DNA of 64,000 nt from an uncultured Flavobacteriales bacterium (GTDB taxonomy: Bacteria; Bacteroidota; Bacteroidia; Flavobacteriales; Crocinitomicaceae), in contig CAMLRS010000013.1 of assembly GCA_946482515.1 (NCBI GenBank), positions 1 through 64,000 on the forward strand, read 5' to 3'. Under the pieces are notes generated by a model. The model did no database searches. It had not been told where the DNA came from and saw nothing but the letters and a program-made list of their open reading frames with translations. The position numbers and the translations under genes are program-made. Shown here piece by piece: positions 25,771 to 34,615 of the stretch. Each line of letters begins with the position of its first letter. Position 1 is the stretch's first letter.

Positions 25771-26802
25771 CTATGGATTAGTGGGATAGCTGAAATACAC
25801 GTGTCCCATGATCAGCGGATTGAACACGAAGTACTGGCATTTCACGAGCTCGCCGTTGGGCAACAAGCACCAGAAGCGGTTTACGTCGTAATCGGCGGTT
25901 TCTCCGTACATATTCACGTTTTCAACACCATTATCGGCCTGTCGGCGGTACATTTTCAGCTTCGTGACCTTGTTTTTGGTCGTTTTCAGTGTCAGCAGGC
26001 AGAACGGAGTGGATTGTTTCACGCTGTCGACCTGTTTCGGATTGAGGTCCGAATTGACGTACTCGAAGTGGATTTTGCGGTAGTTCTGCAGATACTGCAC
26101 CACCATGTTGGTGTCCAGCTTTGCAAATGCTCTGCCGTTATTGGTAACGTGGAATCGGCGACCGGTTTTGTTAACGGTGAAGTTGCGTTCCGGGTGACCG
26201 GTATGTATGACATCTACCGAAGCAATTTCGTTGATGTTCAGTGCGAATATTTCGGAGCAGGCCCAGCGTTTGTGGCTCGCAAAGAAGCGCGGTGAAATGA
26301 TGCCGCGGAGTCCTTTGATCTCCATGATCACCGGCAGGTCGCTTTTACCCGCTTCAGCTGATTCTACGAGCATATACGTGCCGTAGTGGTCCGGCGTGGC
26401 GCTTCCGATGTACCAGGTTTTTGTCCATTCGCCGTTCTGGTAGAATTTTACTTCCGTTGCAGTCGTAGCCATACGGTTGACGATCGTTTTGGTCGTAGCT
26501 TCCGGAACGTAGCCTTTGAAACGCACGTTCACCACTGCTTCCATGATGTTGAAAATCGGCAATTGCTGAACACAGCCACCGTCTTTGTCTGTCCATTTAA
26601 AGCCGTCTTTTACCAGCTCGATCTTTTCCCCGCTTGGTTCGGTAATCTCGATACGGTTGATGGAAGCCGTATCCTGGATATCGAAATTCAGGGCCGCGAT
26701 CTTTTCATCCGATTTCCCGCTTCCGGCGCTCAGTTTGTAGGCCATGTAACCCAGTCCGCCAACTACCAGCAGACCGACAAGAAGATAAATAATCCGTTTC
26801 AT
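25771..26802 (-). CDS. DUF4340-domain membrane protein linked to gld genes
   Basis: This 343-residue protein has an N-terminal membrane anchor (IIYLLVGLLVVGGLGYMAY) and a large extracytoplasmic beta-rich domain of the DUF4340 type. Visible features are NRIEITEPSGEKIELVKD near residue 50, the WYIGSATPDHYGTYML segment and SPRFFASHKRWACSEIF. It starts 2 bp after gldG, so gldF, gldG and this gene form one operon, a combination common in Bacteroidota. Its role is unknown; position suggests work with the GldFG membrane complex. Confidence 0.88.
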   Translation of the reverse strand: MKRIIYLLVGLLVVGGLGYMAYKLSAGSGKSDEKIAALNFDIQDTASINRIEITEPSGEKIELVKDGFKWTDKDGGCVQQLPIFNIMEAVVNVRFKGYVPEATTKTIVNRMATTATEVKFYQNGEWTKTWYIGSATPDHYGTYMLVESAEAGKSDLPVIMEIKGLRGIISPRFFASHKRWACSEIFALNINEIASVDVIHTGHPERNFTVNKTGRRFHVTNNGRAFAKLDTNMVVQYLQNYRKIHFEYVNSDLNPKQVDSVKQSTPFCLLTLKTTKNKVTKLKMYRRQADNGVENVNMYGETADYDVNRFWCLLPNGELVKCQYFVFNPLIMGHVYFSYPTNP

Positions 26803-26804
26803 AT

Positions 26805-28601
26805 TCAGTTAGAACGTGTGTAACGTCGTTTGCGTAAGTAAAAAAGTAAAAAAGCCAGGATCAGCACCACTACTGAGGGAACGATCATGTTGACGAGCTT
26901 GTAAAAACCGGCTTCGGCTTTCACTTTTTCCTGGTCAATCGGGTGAATGTCGATCTGGCGGCTGCGCAGGTCGAGCACCGAGTTGTCGTCCATCATGTAA
27001 TCCACGATGTTCTGGAAAAACTCCTGGTTACCGTAGATGATCGGCCGCGCTCCTTCGAAACGTGCCATGGTCTCATCGAAACGCAGGTTGTTGAAGGCAT
27101 TCGGACGGTATTGCATGATGCCCATGGCGTTTTGCATGGAATCGTAGTAATTGCGGATGAAACGTCCGTTTCCTACAACGAATACTTTTCCTTCTTTCTT
27201 GCTTTTATCCAGGAAACCGGATGCTTTGTTTTTGGCAAAAGCGTCTACGATGCGGTTTTTGAAGTGCGATTCGAATTTTCCTTCGACCAGTCCGGCGAGG
27301 CATTTTTTGTTGCCTTCATTTTCAGGATCCGGCACCAGCTTCGGGTTTTGCGGATCGTAGTTGAGCGGCATTGCCAGGCTGACGAGTGGCGCCATCCCGG
27401 TAACGGTTGAATTCGTAGAGCTGGTCAGTACCGGCGTTGCTACCTGCTCATCACTGTTGGTAAACTGGATCTCGGAAGCATAACGCAGCATAACCGGATC
27501 GATGTTGCGCGAAATCGGATGCTTGGTCGGTGTGGCCATGATGTCGAAGAACCACGGAATGAGGCTCTGTTTGGCCATCGGTACGGCTTTCGGGGCACAG
27601 AATACATCGACCACGTAATTGTCGTTGACTTTGATCCCGTAATCGAACAACATGCGGTCAATTCCGGTATTCAAACGCGTAGTATGAACAACACCGCGTG
27701 CGTTGAGGGAATCTTCCGGGAAGGAGAGCTTATCGAGGAACACCATCAATCTTCCACCGTTCATCACGAACTGGTCGATGATGTATTTGTCTTTTTCCGA
27801 GAAAGGCTTGGTCGGCCCGGCGATCACCAGTCCTTTGACACCTTTGAGCGCATCGAGTGAGTCGTTCAGCGTGATGTCTTCTACCGAAAAGTAAGGGGAG
27901 ATCAACGTACGAACGCGTTGTGTCTCGCGAAAACGCAGCTCGCCATGTCCCTGCAGGAAAGCCACCCGTGGTTTTTCCTTGGCGGTAGCCCTGCGGATGG
28001 CGGAAATGAGCATGTACTCGAGGTTGTTCACCGAGTTCTGGATCTGTTCCTCGAAGTTGGCGTTGAGCGTATAGAATTGTCCGCGGGCCGTTCCCGGAAG
28101 GAACTGGATGCTGTTTTTGGTCGACCCGCCATATTCGAGCACGGCGCCCGGCCATACTTCCATGTCGTTGCGCACACCGTCTTTCATGAACTGCAAGCGC
28201 AGCGGAAGAATCCCGTTACCGCGATCGTAGAGTGTTTCAAACAGGTAATTCTGATCGGCTTCGCTTCCCTGTTTCGGGTCGATGAATTCGTATTCGATGC
28301 GGTCGCCGGCATATTCCTTGAACTCCACCAGCTTGGCTTCGATCGCGTCGCGGAAGCGCTTCAGCTCGGCAGGCAGGTTGCCTTCGAGGTAAATCTTGAT
28401 CAGCAAACGGCTGCTCAGCTGACTTTTATTTTCGAGAAACGTTACGGTCCCTTCGTTCAGCGAGTAACGGTTGTCTTCGGTCATATCGATACGCTTGTAA
28501 GCGAATGAGCCAATGACGTTCAATAGTACGACGATCGCCACAACGATGAGCAACAGCAACCAGTTGTAGGCATTTCTGACGGATTTCGATGTTTCTGCCA
28601 T
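26805..28601 (-). CDS. gldG: Gliding-motility ABC-type protein GldG
   Basis: GldG is an auxiliary membrane protein of the GldAFG ABC transporter-like complex needed for gliding in Flavobacterium johnsoniae. The 598-residue protein has an N-terminal helix (NWLLLLIVVAIVVLLNVIGSF), a large periplasmic part with LEGNLPAELKRFRDAI, VAFLQGHGELRF and GLVIAGPTKPFSEKDKYIID segments typical of the IFT52-like GldG fold, and a C-terminal helix before a basic tail. It begins 3 bp after gldF. The ATPase gene gldA is not in this window. Presence alone does not prove the cell glides. Confidence 0.93.
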   Translation of the reverse strand: MAETSKSVRNAYNWLLLLIVVAIVVLLNVIGSFAYKRIDMTEDNRYSLNEGTVTFLENKSQLSSRLLIKIYLEGNLPAELKRFRDAIEAKLVEFKEYAGDRIEYEFIDPKQGSEADQNYLFETLYDRGNGILPLRLQFMKDGVRNDMEVWPGAVLEYGGSTKNSIQFLPGTARGQFYTLNANFEEQIQNSVNNLEYMLISAIRRATAKEKPRVAFLQGHGELRFRETQRVRTLISPYFSVEDITLNDSLDALKGVKGLVIAGPTKPFSEKDKYIIDQFVMNGGRLMVFLDKLSFPEDSLNARGVVHTTRLNTGIDRMLFDYGIKVNDNYVVDVFCAPKAVPMAKQSLIPWFFDIMATPTKHPISRNIDPVMLRYASEIQFTNSDEQVATPVLTSSTNSTVTGMAPLVSLAMPLNYDPQNPKLVPDPENEGNKKCLAGLVEGKFESHFKNRIVDAFAKNKASGFLDKSKKEGKVFVVGNGRFIRNYYDSMQNAMGIMQYRPNAFNNLRFDETMARFEGARPIIYGNQEFFQNIVDYMMDDNSVLDLRSRQIDIHPIDQEKVKAEAGFYKLVNMIVPSVVVLILAFLLFYLRKRRYTRSN

Positions 28602-28604
28602 GGC

Positions 28605-29360
28605 TTAGCGCTTTAAGGATTTAACAACCGTCAGTGCAGCCGTGATGAAGATCACGATCAGACCGAAGAAATAGAGGATGTCGCTGGTATCGATCACACC
28701 CCGCATAATGGATTCATAATGCGGCGTAATACCGATGTACTGGATCACAAAGTCGAATTTGCCCATCAGGTTGAACGAGCCCAGCAGGTCGAAACCGTTG
28801 TAGAACAGCCAGCACAGGAACATCGACAGGATAAAGGCAATGATCTGGCTGTTTGTTACGGCAGAAGAGAAAATACCGATCGCAACAAACGCCGCGCCAA
28901 GCAGGATCAATCCGATGTAAGAAGTGATCATGGCACCTTCGTCGATCACGGAAACCGTTGCTCCGGCATCGTCGGTGGTATTCATTCCGAGCGAGCGCAT
29001 GGAAAAGTAATAAACGATCGTTGGAAGAAGCGAAATGATAAGCAGTGTTACGCCGGCGAAGTATTTTGCCAGGATGATCTTCAGATCGGTAATCGGACGC
29101 GTAAACAGCAATTCAATCGTTCCGTTGCGTCGCTCTTCGGCGATGGAGCGCATGGTAATGGCCGGGATCAGGATCAGGAAGATCACCGGCGACAGATTAA
29201 AGAATGGGATCATATCCACTTCTGTTCCTTCCAGCAGGTTGGTATCATAGGAAATAACCCAGTGGAACAACCCTGATGTGATCAGGAAAATGATGATGAA
29301 AATATAACCGATCATCGAGCCGAGAAAACTCCTGATCTCTTTCCAAAATAATGCTCTCAT
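28605..29360 (-). CDS. gldF: Gliding-motility ABC permease GldF
   Basis: GldF is the permease subunit of the GldAFG complex. The 251-residue protein has six predicted membrane helices, beginning with WKEIRSFLGSMIGYIFIIIFLI, and the ABC-2 type permease feature TMRSIAEERRNGTIELLFTRPIT in the second loop region, the usual signature of this family. It is the first gene of the gldF-gldG-DUF4340 operon. A -7 motif (TACTTTTG on the minus strand) lies 18 nt upstream. Confidence 0.93.
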   Translation of the reverse strand: MRALFWKEIRSFLGSMIGYIFIIIFLITSGLFHWVISYDTNLLEGTEVDMIPFFNLSPVIFLILIPAITMRSIAEERRNGTIELLFTRPITDLKIILAKYFAGVTLLIISLLPTIVYYFSMRSLGMNTTDDAGATVSVIDEGAMITSYIGLILLGAAFVAIGIFSSAVTNSQIIAFILSMFLCWLFYNGFDLLGSFNLMGKFDFVIQYIGITPHYESIMRGVIDTSDILYFFGLIVIFITAALTVVKSLKR

Positions 29361-29377
29361 GCTTTTTTACGTGGCTT

Positions 29378-29385
29378 CAAAAGTA
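29378..29385 (-). promoter_or_regulatory. Candidate -7 promoter element for gldF
   Basis: The minus strand reads TACTTTTG, a full TAnnTTTG match, 18 nt before the gldF start. Confidence 0.5.
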
Positions 29386-29406
29386 CATTTTTTGAAGCAA
29401 AGTTTG

Positions 29407-29629
29407 TTCACCACAAAGGAGCAAAGATCTTTTTTCGACGTACGTGCCCAATAAGGTAGCAAAGGGAACTTGCTGTGGATTAAAAAGACCTGAAATAAAT
29501 TGTTAATCATCGTGATTCCATTCACAAAGCAAGTAGAGTTTTCCAAGAGAATTGTTGTTATATACAAATCGTCTTTGCTCACTTAACAAACACAGCAAGG
29601 CAAATTCTCCTTTGCTCCTTTGTGGTGAA
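29407..29629. repeat. MITE-like palindromic element, copy 1
   Basis: A 223-bp element bounded by perfect 20-bp terminal inverted repeats (29407-29426 and 29610-29629; core CACCACAAAGGAGCAAAG). Inside lie a second inverted pair (AAGGTAGCAAAGG near 29453 and CTTTGCTCACTTA near 29573) and an ACACAGCAAGG word. No gene is inside. A shorter copy of the same design is at 62779-62939. Confidence 0.75.
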
Positions 29630-29637
29630 ACGTCTGA

Positions 29638-29970
29638 TCATCCCGGAAGGTTGGCGGAAAACACCCCGTCTTCGAAATACGTGCTCACCGTCCAGGCGTC
29701 GGGCTTGTCGGCGAACCAGGGCTTGATCGTTGGCCACACACCGCCAAACAATTCAGAATCACGGTACTTGTTGAGTGCTTCCTCGCTTTCCCAGAAACTA
29801 TAGGTAAATACGCGATTCGGGTTGTGGATATCGCGCAGCAAACGCATGCCGTTGCAGCCTTCGAAGCGGCTTACCTGTGTGTTGATGGTATCGAAAAAAG
29901 CCAGGAATTCGGCGATTTTATTCTCGTGGAACGTCAGCTTGACAATACGTGTAACGGTTTTTGGGGACAT
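29638..29970 (-). CDS. Antibiotic-biosynthesis-monooxygenase-like protein
   Basis: This 110-residue cytosolic protein has the dimeric ferredoxin-like ABM fold: VTRIVKLTFHENKIAEFLAFF at the start, a CNGMRLLRDIHNPNRVFTYSFW middle strand (pattern shared with quinol and heme monooxygenases) and a FGGVWPTIKPWFADKP helix near the end. Families with this fold include YgiN-type quinol monooxygenases and heme-degrading IsdG proteins; the Asn/Trp/His set that defines IsdG is not clearly present. It is a single gene next to the MITE-like repeat. Substrate unknown. Confidence 0.78.
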   Translation of the reverse strand: MSPKTVTRIVKLTFHENKIAEFLAFFDTINTQVSRFEGCNGMRLLRDIHNPNRVFTYSFWESEEALNKYRDSELFGGVWPTIKPWFADKPDAWTVSTYFEDGVFSANLPG

Positions 29971-29973
29971 AAG

Positions 29974-30088
29974 GACTTTTGGGTATTAAGATTTCAGGAC
30001 GTTAGGACTTCAAGATATCAAGACCGAAAGACTGATTACTAGCTATGCGCTCTATGTGTTGAAAGACTGGAAACTGTTGACCGGAGAC
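29974..30088. repeat. Word-like intergenic repeat
   Basis: The gap between the SAM hydrolase stop and the monooxygenase start is built of words such as AGGACGTTAGGACTTC, AAGATATCAAGACC and GAAAGACTGG. These are the reverse-complement vocabulary of 20404-20465. Confidence 0.5.
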
Positions 30089-30089
30089 A

Positions 30090-30941
30090 TTAAAATAAAG
30101 AATCGATGGTTTTGGCCGAGCCACGCGGCGTGAATTCCACCCGAACGACGTCGCCAACGTGCAGTCCGAAGAGGCTGTCGGCACCGCCATTGTAACCGCG
30201 GGCGCCTTTGTTGATGGCAATTTCAAGGTGATTGTTGCTGTTGAAGATCGCTACGCGCTCACCCGGTTGTACTTCATTGTACGAGCCGGAAATCGTGTCG
30301 ATGTAGTAATCCCGCTTGCGGAACAAAATCGTAAACGGCGTGTCTTCTTCAAAGCGGTCAAAGAGATCTTTGGAAATATTCGTGATCGCGTTTCCGTAGT
30401 GATCGATGTGGATGATCGAGCCTTTGATGAGGTTTTCCTCGAGCACCGGGTTCACGGTGAAGGCGCGTTTCCATTCGTCCTGAGCGGAAGCAAACGTTTC
30501 CGGAGCTATGCCCTGGGCCAGCTTCACAGCTGCGGGAACGAAAATATTCTTGGCCGGGAAGCGGAATCCTGCCGGGTTGGAAAGTGCATCATCGATCAGC
30601 CAGAAGCCTTCGGGCTGTTCTTCGCGGAGCAACAGGGCAAAAAAACCGTTGTCGTTGCCCACGAAATAATGGCCGTTGACTTTCATAATCGCCGGGTAGC
30701 TGCCGTCGCGGGCATTGATCACCGGTTCGCTATCGACACCCACCAAATGAACTGTTCCGACTGGAAAATCTTCATAAACGCTTTGGAGACAATAGCTTGC
30801 CTGGGCAATGTCGAAGGCCCGGATGTGATGCGAAATGTCGACAACGCGCACTTCCGGAGCGAGCCTGAAAATGCTGCCTTTCAATGCGGCGGCATAGTGG
30901 TCGCTGAGACCCATGTCCGTTGTCAGTGTGATTATCTGCAT
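30090..30941 (-). CDS. SAM hydroxide adenosyltransferase (DUF62 family)
   Basis: The family hydrolyses S-adenosylmethionine to adenosine and methionine and is related to fluorinase and chlorinase. The 283-residue protein opens with LTTDMGLSDHYAAALKG, where the Asp is the conserved SAM-ribose ligand, then VVDISHHIRAFDIAQA, the VHLVGVDSEPV motif and YFVGNDNGFFALLL. The C-terminal barrel has the HIDHYGNAITNIS segment, the Asp-Arg/His water-activating set of hydrolases rather than halogenases. It diverges from phoH and looks like a stand-alone gene. Confidence 0.92.
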   Translation of the reverse strand: MQIITLTTDMGLSDHYAAALKGSIFRLAPEVRVVDISHHIRAFDIAQASYCLQSVYEDFPVGTVHLVGVDSEPVINARDGSYPAIMKVNGHYFVGNDNGFFALLLREEQPEGFWLIDDALSNPAGFRFPAKNIFVPAAVKLAQGIAPETFASAQDEWKRAFTVNPVLEENLIKGSIIHIDHYGNAITNISKDLFDRFEEDTPFTILFRKRDYYIDTISGSYNEVQPGERVAIFNSNNHLEIAINKGARGYNGGADSLFGLHVGDVVRVEFTPRGSAKTIDSLF

Positions 30942-30978
30942 CTGAGCGTTTTCGCTTTTTCCGGCAACAAAAATTGAT

Positions 30979-30986
30979 TAATTTTG
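30979..30986 (+). promoter_or_regulatory. Candidate -7 promoter element for phoH-purC
   Basis: TAATTTTG matches TAnnTTTG in the gap between the divergent SAM hydrolase and phoH genes, about 57 nt before the phoH start. Confidence 0.45.
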
Positions 30987-31043
30987 ACCAAAAATAAGGC
31001 TTATATTTTGTAAGCATTAGTACTTAATAAAGAAATATCCACA

Positions 31044-32042
31044 TTGCTAGAGAAGAAAATTGAAATCGACGGAGTGAACATTGCAGCGTTCTTCGGCGTG
31101 AACAATTCCAATCTGAAGTACATCCGGAGCTTCTTTCCGAAACTGAAAATCAACGCTCGCGGCAATGAGCTTACTATTGCCGGCGACGATGAAGTGATGC
31201 AGGAATTCGAACGGAAACTGGAGCTCTTACTGGCGCACTTCAACGAATACAACGTACTGACCGAAAACAACATCGATAACCTGATGCTGGATGAAGGTCC
31301 GACGATGTTGTCTTCCGACGGATCGGAAATTCTTGTACACGGAAACGGCGGCGTGAAGATCAAGGCGAAAACGGTCAACCAGCGCAAACTGGTACAGGCC
31401 GTGAATAAGCACGACATGGTATTCGCCGTTGGTCCTGCCGGAACGGGTAAAACCTATACAGCCGTTGCTTTGGCGGTGCGCGCACTGAAAGCAAAGGAAG
31501 TAAAGCGCATTATTCTGACGCGCCCTGCGGTGGAAGCGGGTGAAAACCTCGGGTTCCTTCCGGGCGATTTGAAAGAAAAGCTCGATCCGTACCTCATGCC
31601 GCTCTACGATGCATTGCGCGATATGATCCCGCCGGAAAAACTGGCCGATATGATCGAATTCGGTATTATCGAGATCGCTCCGCTGGCATTTATGCGTGGG
31701 CGAACGCTCGATAAAGCCTTTGTGATCCTGGACGAAGCGCAGAACGCGACCGTGATGCAGATGAAGATGTTCCTTACACGTATGGGACAAACCGCACAAT
31801 TCGTTATTACAGGCGATATGTCGCAGGTCGATCTGCCGCACAGACAGCGCTCCGGACTGGCATACGCACTCGACATCCTCAACGACGTGGAAGGCCTCGG
31901 CATTGTGCGCCTGACCCAAAGCGACGTGATCCGTCACACACTCGTGAAGCGGATCGTAGATGCCTTCGATAAGGCCGAACAGAAAGAAAAAGAAGAATCC
32001 ATCGCCCGCAAGCAGGCAGCAGAAAAGAACGACAGAAAGTAA
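31044..32042 (+). CDS. phoH: PhoH-family ATPase
   Basis: This is a 332-residue cytosolic P-loop ATPase, linked in other bacteria to RNA metabolism. An N-terminal KH-like region ([27 protein letters not shown]) precedes the Walker [16 protein letters not shown] near residue 132, then [20 protein letters not shown], a Walker B region [10 protein letters not shown], and the sensor [11 protein letters not shown]. The open frame has no upstream ATG; the first usable start codon is TTG at 31044, and the residues right after it match the family N-terminus. It is followed after 5 bp by purC. Confidence 0.93.
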   Translation: MLEKKIEIDGVNIAAFFGVNNSNLKYIRSFFPKLKINARGNELTIAGDDEVMQEFERKLELLLAHFNEYNVLTENNIDNLMLDEGPTMLSSDGSEILVHGNGGVKIKAKTVNQRKLVQAVNKHDMVFAVGPAGTGKTYTAVALAVRALKAKEVKRIILTRPAVEAGENLGFLPGDLKEKLDPYLMPLYDALRDMIPPEKLADMIEFGIIEIAPLAFMRGRTLDKAFVILDEAQNATVMQMKMFLTRMGQTAQFVITGDMSQVDLPHRQRSGLAYALDILNDVEGLGIVRLTQSDVIRHTLVKRIVDAFDKAEQKEKEESIARKQAAEKNDRK

Positions 32043-32047
32043 ACACG

Positions 32048-33007
32048 ATGAGCAATCAGACGATCACCAGCACCAATTTTAAATTCCCAGGACAAAAGGA
32101 CGTTTACCGCGGCAAAGTGCGCGAAGTTTATACGCTGAACAACGATATCGTGGTCATGGTGGCCACCGATCGTATTTCGGCCTTCGATCACATTCTTCCG
32201 AAAGGAATTCCTTACAAAGGTCAGGTGCTGAATCAGGTTGCGACGATGTTCCTTGACGCGACGCGTGATATTGTTCCGAACTGGTTGCTCGGAACGCCTG
32301 ATCCTGCTGTTGCAGTTGGTCATGCGTGCGAGCCTGTTCGTGTGGAAATGGTGATCCGCGGTTACCTGGCTGGTCACGCGGCCCGTGAATACGCTGCCGG
32401 AAAACGCATCCTGTGTGGCGTAACGATGCCCGAAGGTATGAAGGAAAATGACCGTTTCCCGGAGCCTGTCATCACGCCTGCAACGAAAGCCGAAGCCGGT
32501 CACGACGAAGATATTTCCCGTGAAGAGATCCTGAATCAGGGAATCGTTCCACAAGGCATTTACGAGCAGATGGAGCGCTACACGCGCGCTTTGTTCCAGC
32601 GCGGAACGGAAATGGCAGCCGAGCGCGGCCTGATCCTCGTAGACACGAAATACGAATTCGGTATCCGCAACGGTGAAGTGATCCTCATCGACGAAATCCA
32701 CACACCGGATTCCTCCCGTTATTTCTACAAAGACGGTTACGAAGAACGCCAGGCAAACGGCGAGCAGCAGAAACAGCTTTCGAAAGAATTCGTGCGTCAA
32801 TGGCTCATCGAAAATGGTTTCCAGGGACTGGAAGGCCAGATCATGCCCGACATGCCGGAAAGCTTCGTACAAACCGTTACCGATCGCTACATCGAGCTCT
32901 TCGAGCGCATCACCGGCCAGTCATTTGAAAAAGCTGATACATCGAACATCAACAAGCGCATCGAAGCGAATGTTGCGCGTTTTTTGATGGAGAAGAACCT
33001 TCTTTAA
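32048..33007 (+). CDS. purC: Phosphoribosylaminoimidazole-succinocarboxamide synthase
   Basis: PurC (SAICAR synthase) joins aspartate to CAIR in purine biosynthesis. The 319-residue protein belongs to the longer form. Visible motifs are [11 protein letters not shown] near residue 20, [15 protein letters not shown] with the nucleotide-binding residues, [13 protein letters not shown], the LVDTKYEFG segment and [12 protein letters not shown], all conserved in the family. It is complete and co-directional with phoH, 5 bp apart. A long A/T-rich hairpin follows at 33022. Confidence 0.96.
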   Translation: MSNQTITSTNFKFPGQKDVYRGKVREVYTLNNDIVVMVATDRISAFDHILPKGIPYKGQVLNQVATMFLDATRDIVPNWLLGTPDPAVAVGHACEPVRVEMVIRGYLAGHAAREYAAGKRILCGVTMPEGMKENDRFPEPVITPATKAEAGHDEDISREEILNQGIVPQGIYEQMERYTRALFQRGTEMAAERGLILVDTKYEFGIRNGEVILIDEIHTPDSSRYFYKDGYEERQANGEQQKQLSKEFVRQWLIENGFQGLEGQIMPDMPESFVQTVTDRYIELFERITGQSFEKADTSNINKRIEANVARFLMEKNLL

Positions 33008-33021
33008 AATTATGAATGCGT

Positions 33022-33071
33022 AATTATCAAATTATAAAGGGAATCCACTTTATAATTTATCATTGATAATT
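33022..33071. terminator. A/T-rich long hairpin between convergent genes
   Basis: AAATTATAAAG (33029-33039) pairs perfectly with CTTTATAATTT (33048-33058), and AATTATCAA (33022-33030) pairs with TTGATAATT (33063-33071). It lies between purC and the convergent SDR gene and is built from word-like repeats. It is a likely bidirectional terminator without a classical U-tract. Confidence 0.55.
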
Positions 33072-33076
33072 CAGAA

Positions 33077-33859
33077 TTAAGTTGCCGATTGTTTCGCAAT
33101 AATCTTCCAGAACAATCCCGGGAAGAAGCGTTTCAAGGTGACGGCTTTGATTTCCTTGTTGCCGATCAGGATTTCCTTTTTGCGTTTGTCAACGGCTTTT
33201 AAGAGGATGTTGACACATTCGTCGACGGGCATTCCCGTGGCCTGGTTGTGATCCATTTTGCCGTGTGGTTTGCCGTCAGAGCCAAGTGCGCTCATGGAAA
33301 TCGGTGTGTTGATCTTGCCCGGGCAGGCGATAGTGACATGGATATTGTTTTTGGCTTCTTCCAGCAGCAGGCTTTCGAAAAAACCGTGCAATGCGTGTTT
33401 GGATGCACTGTAAGCCGAGCGCAGGTAGAACCCGAATTTTCCCGCTATGCTCGAGATCACGACGATGTGTCCGCTTTGCTGCTGCTGCATATAAGGCAGG
33501 ACTGCTTTCGTGAGGGCGATTGTTCCGAAATAGTTGATCTCCATAATACGTCGGTCGACTTCCAGTGGTGTTTCAGCTGCTTCGGCACGTTGGCTCAATC
33601 CGCCGATGTTGTAGAGAAAATCGATCCTGCCGAGCGTTTCTTTCACTTGTCTGGCCAGTAACGGGAAGTCGGCTGAATGTTCCAGATCGAGTGGAAGTAC
33701 CAGGTGTTCGTTTGCATGCGGAAGAGCAGCTTTGAGCTTCTGTAATTTTGCTTCGTTGCGCGCCGATAAAACGAGACGCAAGCCTTTTGCGGCCAGTTGT
33801 TTGCAAATTTCTTCACCGATCCCGGAAGAAGCCCCGGTTACCCATGCTACCTGTTTCAT
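33077..33859 (-). CDS. Short-chain dehydrogenase/reductase (SDR)
   Basis: This 260-residue classical SDR starts MKQVAWVTGASSGIGEEI at 33859; an ATG five codons earlier is possible but adds an odd segment. It has GASSGIG (residues 9-15), an N-terminal ARNEAKLQ segment, a YNIGG motif at about 88 in place of NNAG, Ser in VVISSIAG and YSASK near 152. The C-terminal part ends with hydrophobic/basic residues (LKRFFPGLFWKI), as in membrane-associated DHRS7-like enzymes. Substrate is unknown. It is a single gene. Confidence 0.88.
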   Translation of the reverse strand: MKQVAWVTGASSGIGEEICKQLAAKGLRLVLSARNEAKLQKLKAALPHANEHLVLPLDLEHSADFPLLARQVKETLGRIDFLYNIGGLSQRAEAAETPLEVDRRIMEINYFGTIALTKAVLPYMQQQQSGHIVVISSIAGKFGFYLRSAYSASKHALHGFFESLLLEEAKNNIHVTIACPGKINTPISMSALGSDGKPHGKMDHNQATGMPVDECVNILLKAVDKRKKEILIGNKEIKAVTLKRFFPGLFWKIIAKQSAT

Positions 33860-34033
33860 GCTACAAAGAAACAAAATGTTTTAGATGATGGCGGATGCCC
33901 ATACTTATCATCTCCCACGAATAAACGAATGATGAGCTGTGTACAATTTCAGCGAATGATCCGGCTAGTCGGATCCACAAATATGGATGAACCGTAAACG
34001 GGCTACCGCTATTCAGTTTTCATTCAAACAAAA

Positions 34034-34056
34034 AAAGCGACCCGATGGATCGCTTT
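34034..34056 (-). terminator. Intrinsic terminator
   Basis: AAAGCGA pairs with TCGCTTT, with CC/GG pairs inside the loop, and an A-run on the left. It ends the minus-strand gene at 34076. Confidence 0.75.
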
Positions 34057-34075
34057 CAGTGAGTTGACTGCGGGA

Positions 34076-34498
34076 TCAAAGATCGTCCGGCAATTGAACT
34101 TCTTTATAAGACTTTTGCTTCGGCTTCAGCTTGTCGATAAAAACGATGCGGAATTTTTCGCCGTCAGCAGTAAAGATCATTTCGGAGATGCCATTGGTGA
34201 TGGTTGGCGCCTGTTTTTTTGCATTGTAGAACTTCTTGTCGAAAAGCTCATAAGTATTGTCATCGAACTGCAGGAAGATAGATACAATTGTTCCGTTTTC
34301 AACCCGTGCTTTTCCGGCTACACATTCCGTCCCGTCTGCCGTAAAAAAACTGATGATGACATTGCGATGCATTTCGTCTGCTACAGTGTAGGATCCTCTT
34401 TTGGCGAAGGCGTCCTCTAATTTTTTGAAGCAATCATCCTGTGCGAAGGTTCCCAGGCTCCATAACAGCGTAGCAGCCGCCAGTAGACATTTTTTCAT
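34076..34498 (-). CDS. Secreted protein of unknown function
   Basis: The family is not recognised. The gene encodes 140 residues from MKKCLLAAATLLWSLG at 34498, a clear signal peptide ending near FAQ. The mature part has two early/middle cysteines (DDCFKKLEDAF, GTECVAGKARV), beta-strand patterns and a basic C-terminal third (DKLKPKQKSYKEV). The longer frame to 34636 covers the divergent promoter region and is rejected. It diverges from gmhA and has its own -7 motif and terminator. Confidence 0.72.
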   Translation of the reverse strand: MKKCLLAAATLLWSLGTFAQDDCFKKLEDAFAKRGSYTVADEMHRNVIISFFTADGTECVAGKARVENGTIVSIFLQFDDNTYELFDKKFYNAKKQAPTITNGISEMIFTADGEKFRIVFIDKLKPKQKSYKEVQLPDDL

Positions 34499-34534
34499 AG
34501 TTTTTGTTGTGTTATGGAGTTTTCCTCCGGTTTC

Positions 34535-34590
34535 CAAATATAACAAGTTTACCCAAACAGAGGAGCGGTGTAGATAATTATTTATTTTTG
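34535..34590. promoter_or_regulatory. Divergent pair of candidate -7 elements
   Basis: The minus strand reads TATATTTG at 34542-34535, 37 nt before the secreted-protein start. The plus strand reads TATTTTTG at 34583-34590, 25 nt before gmhA. Both fully match TAnnTTTG and point away from each other. Confidence 0.55.
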
Positions 34591-34615
34591 ACCGATATCC
34601 CCAAGTTCTATCCGC

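Noticed and set aside
30159..30977. Long antisense open frame (272 codons)
   Set aside because: It lies opposite the SAM hydrolase, whose motifs are complete, and its translation shows no family pattern. It is a shadow frame.
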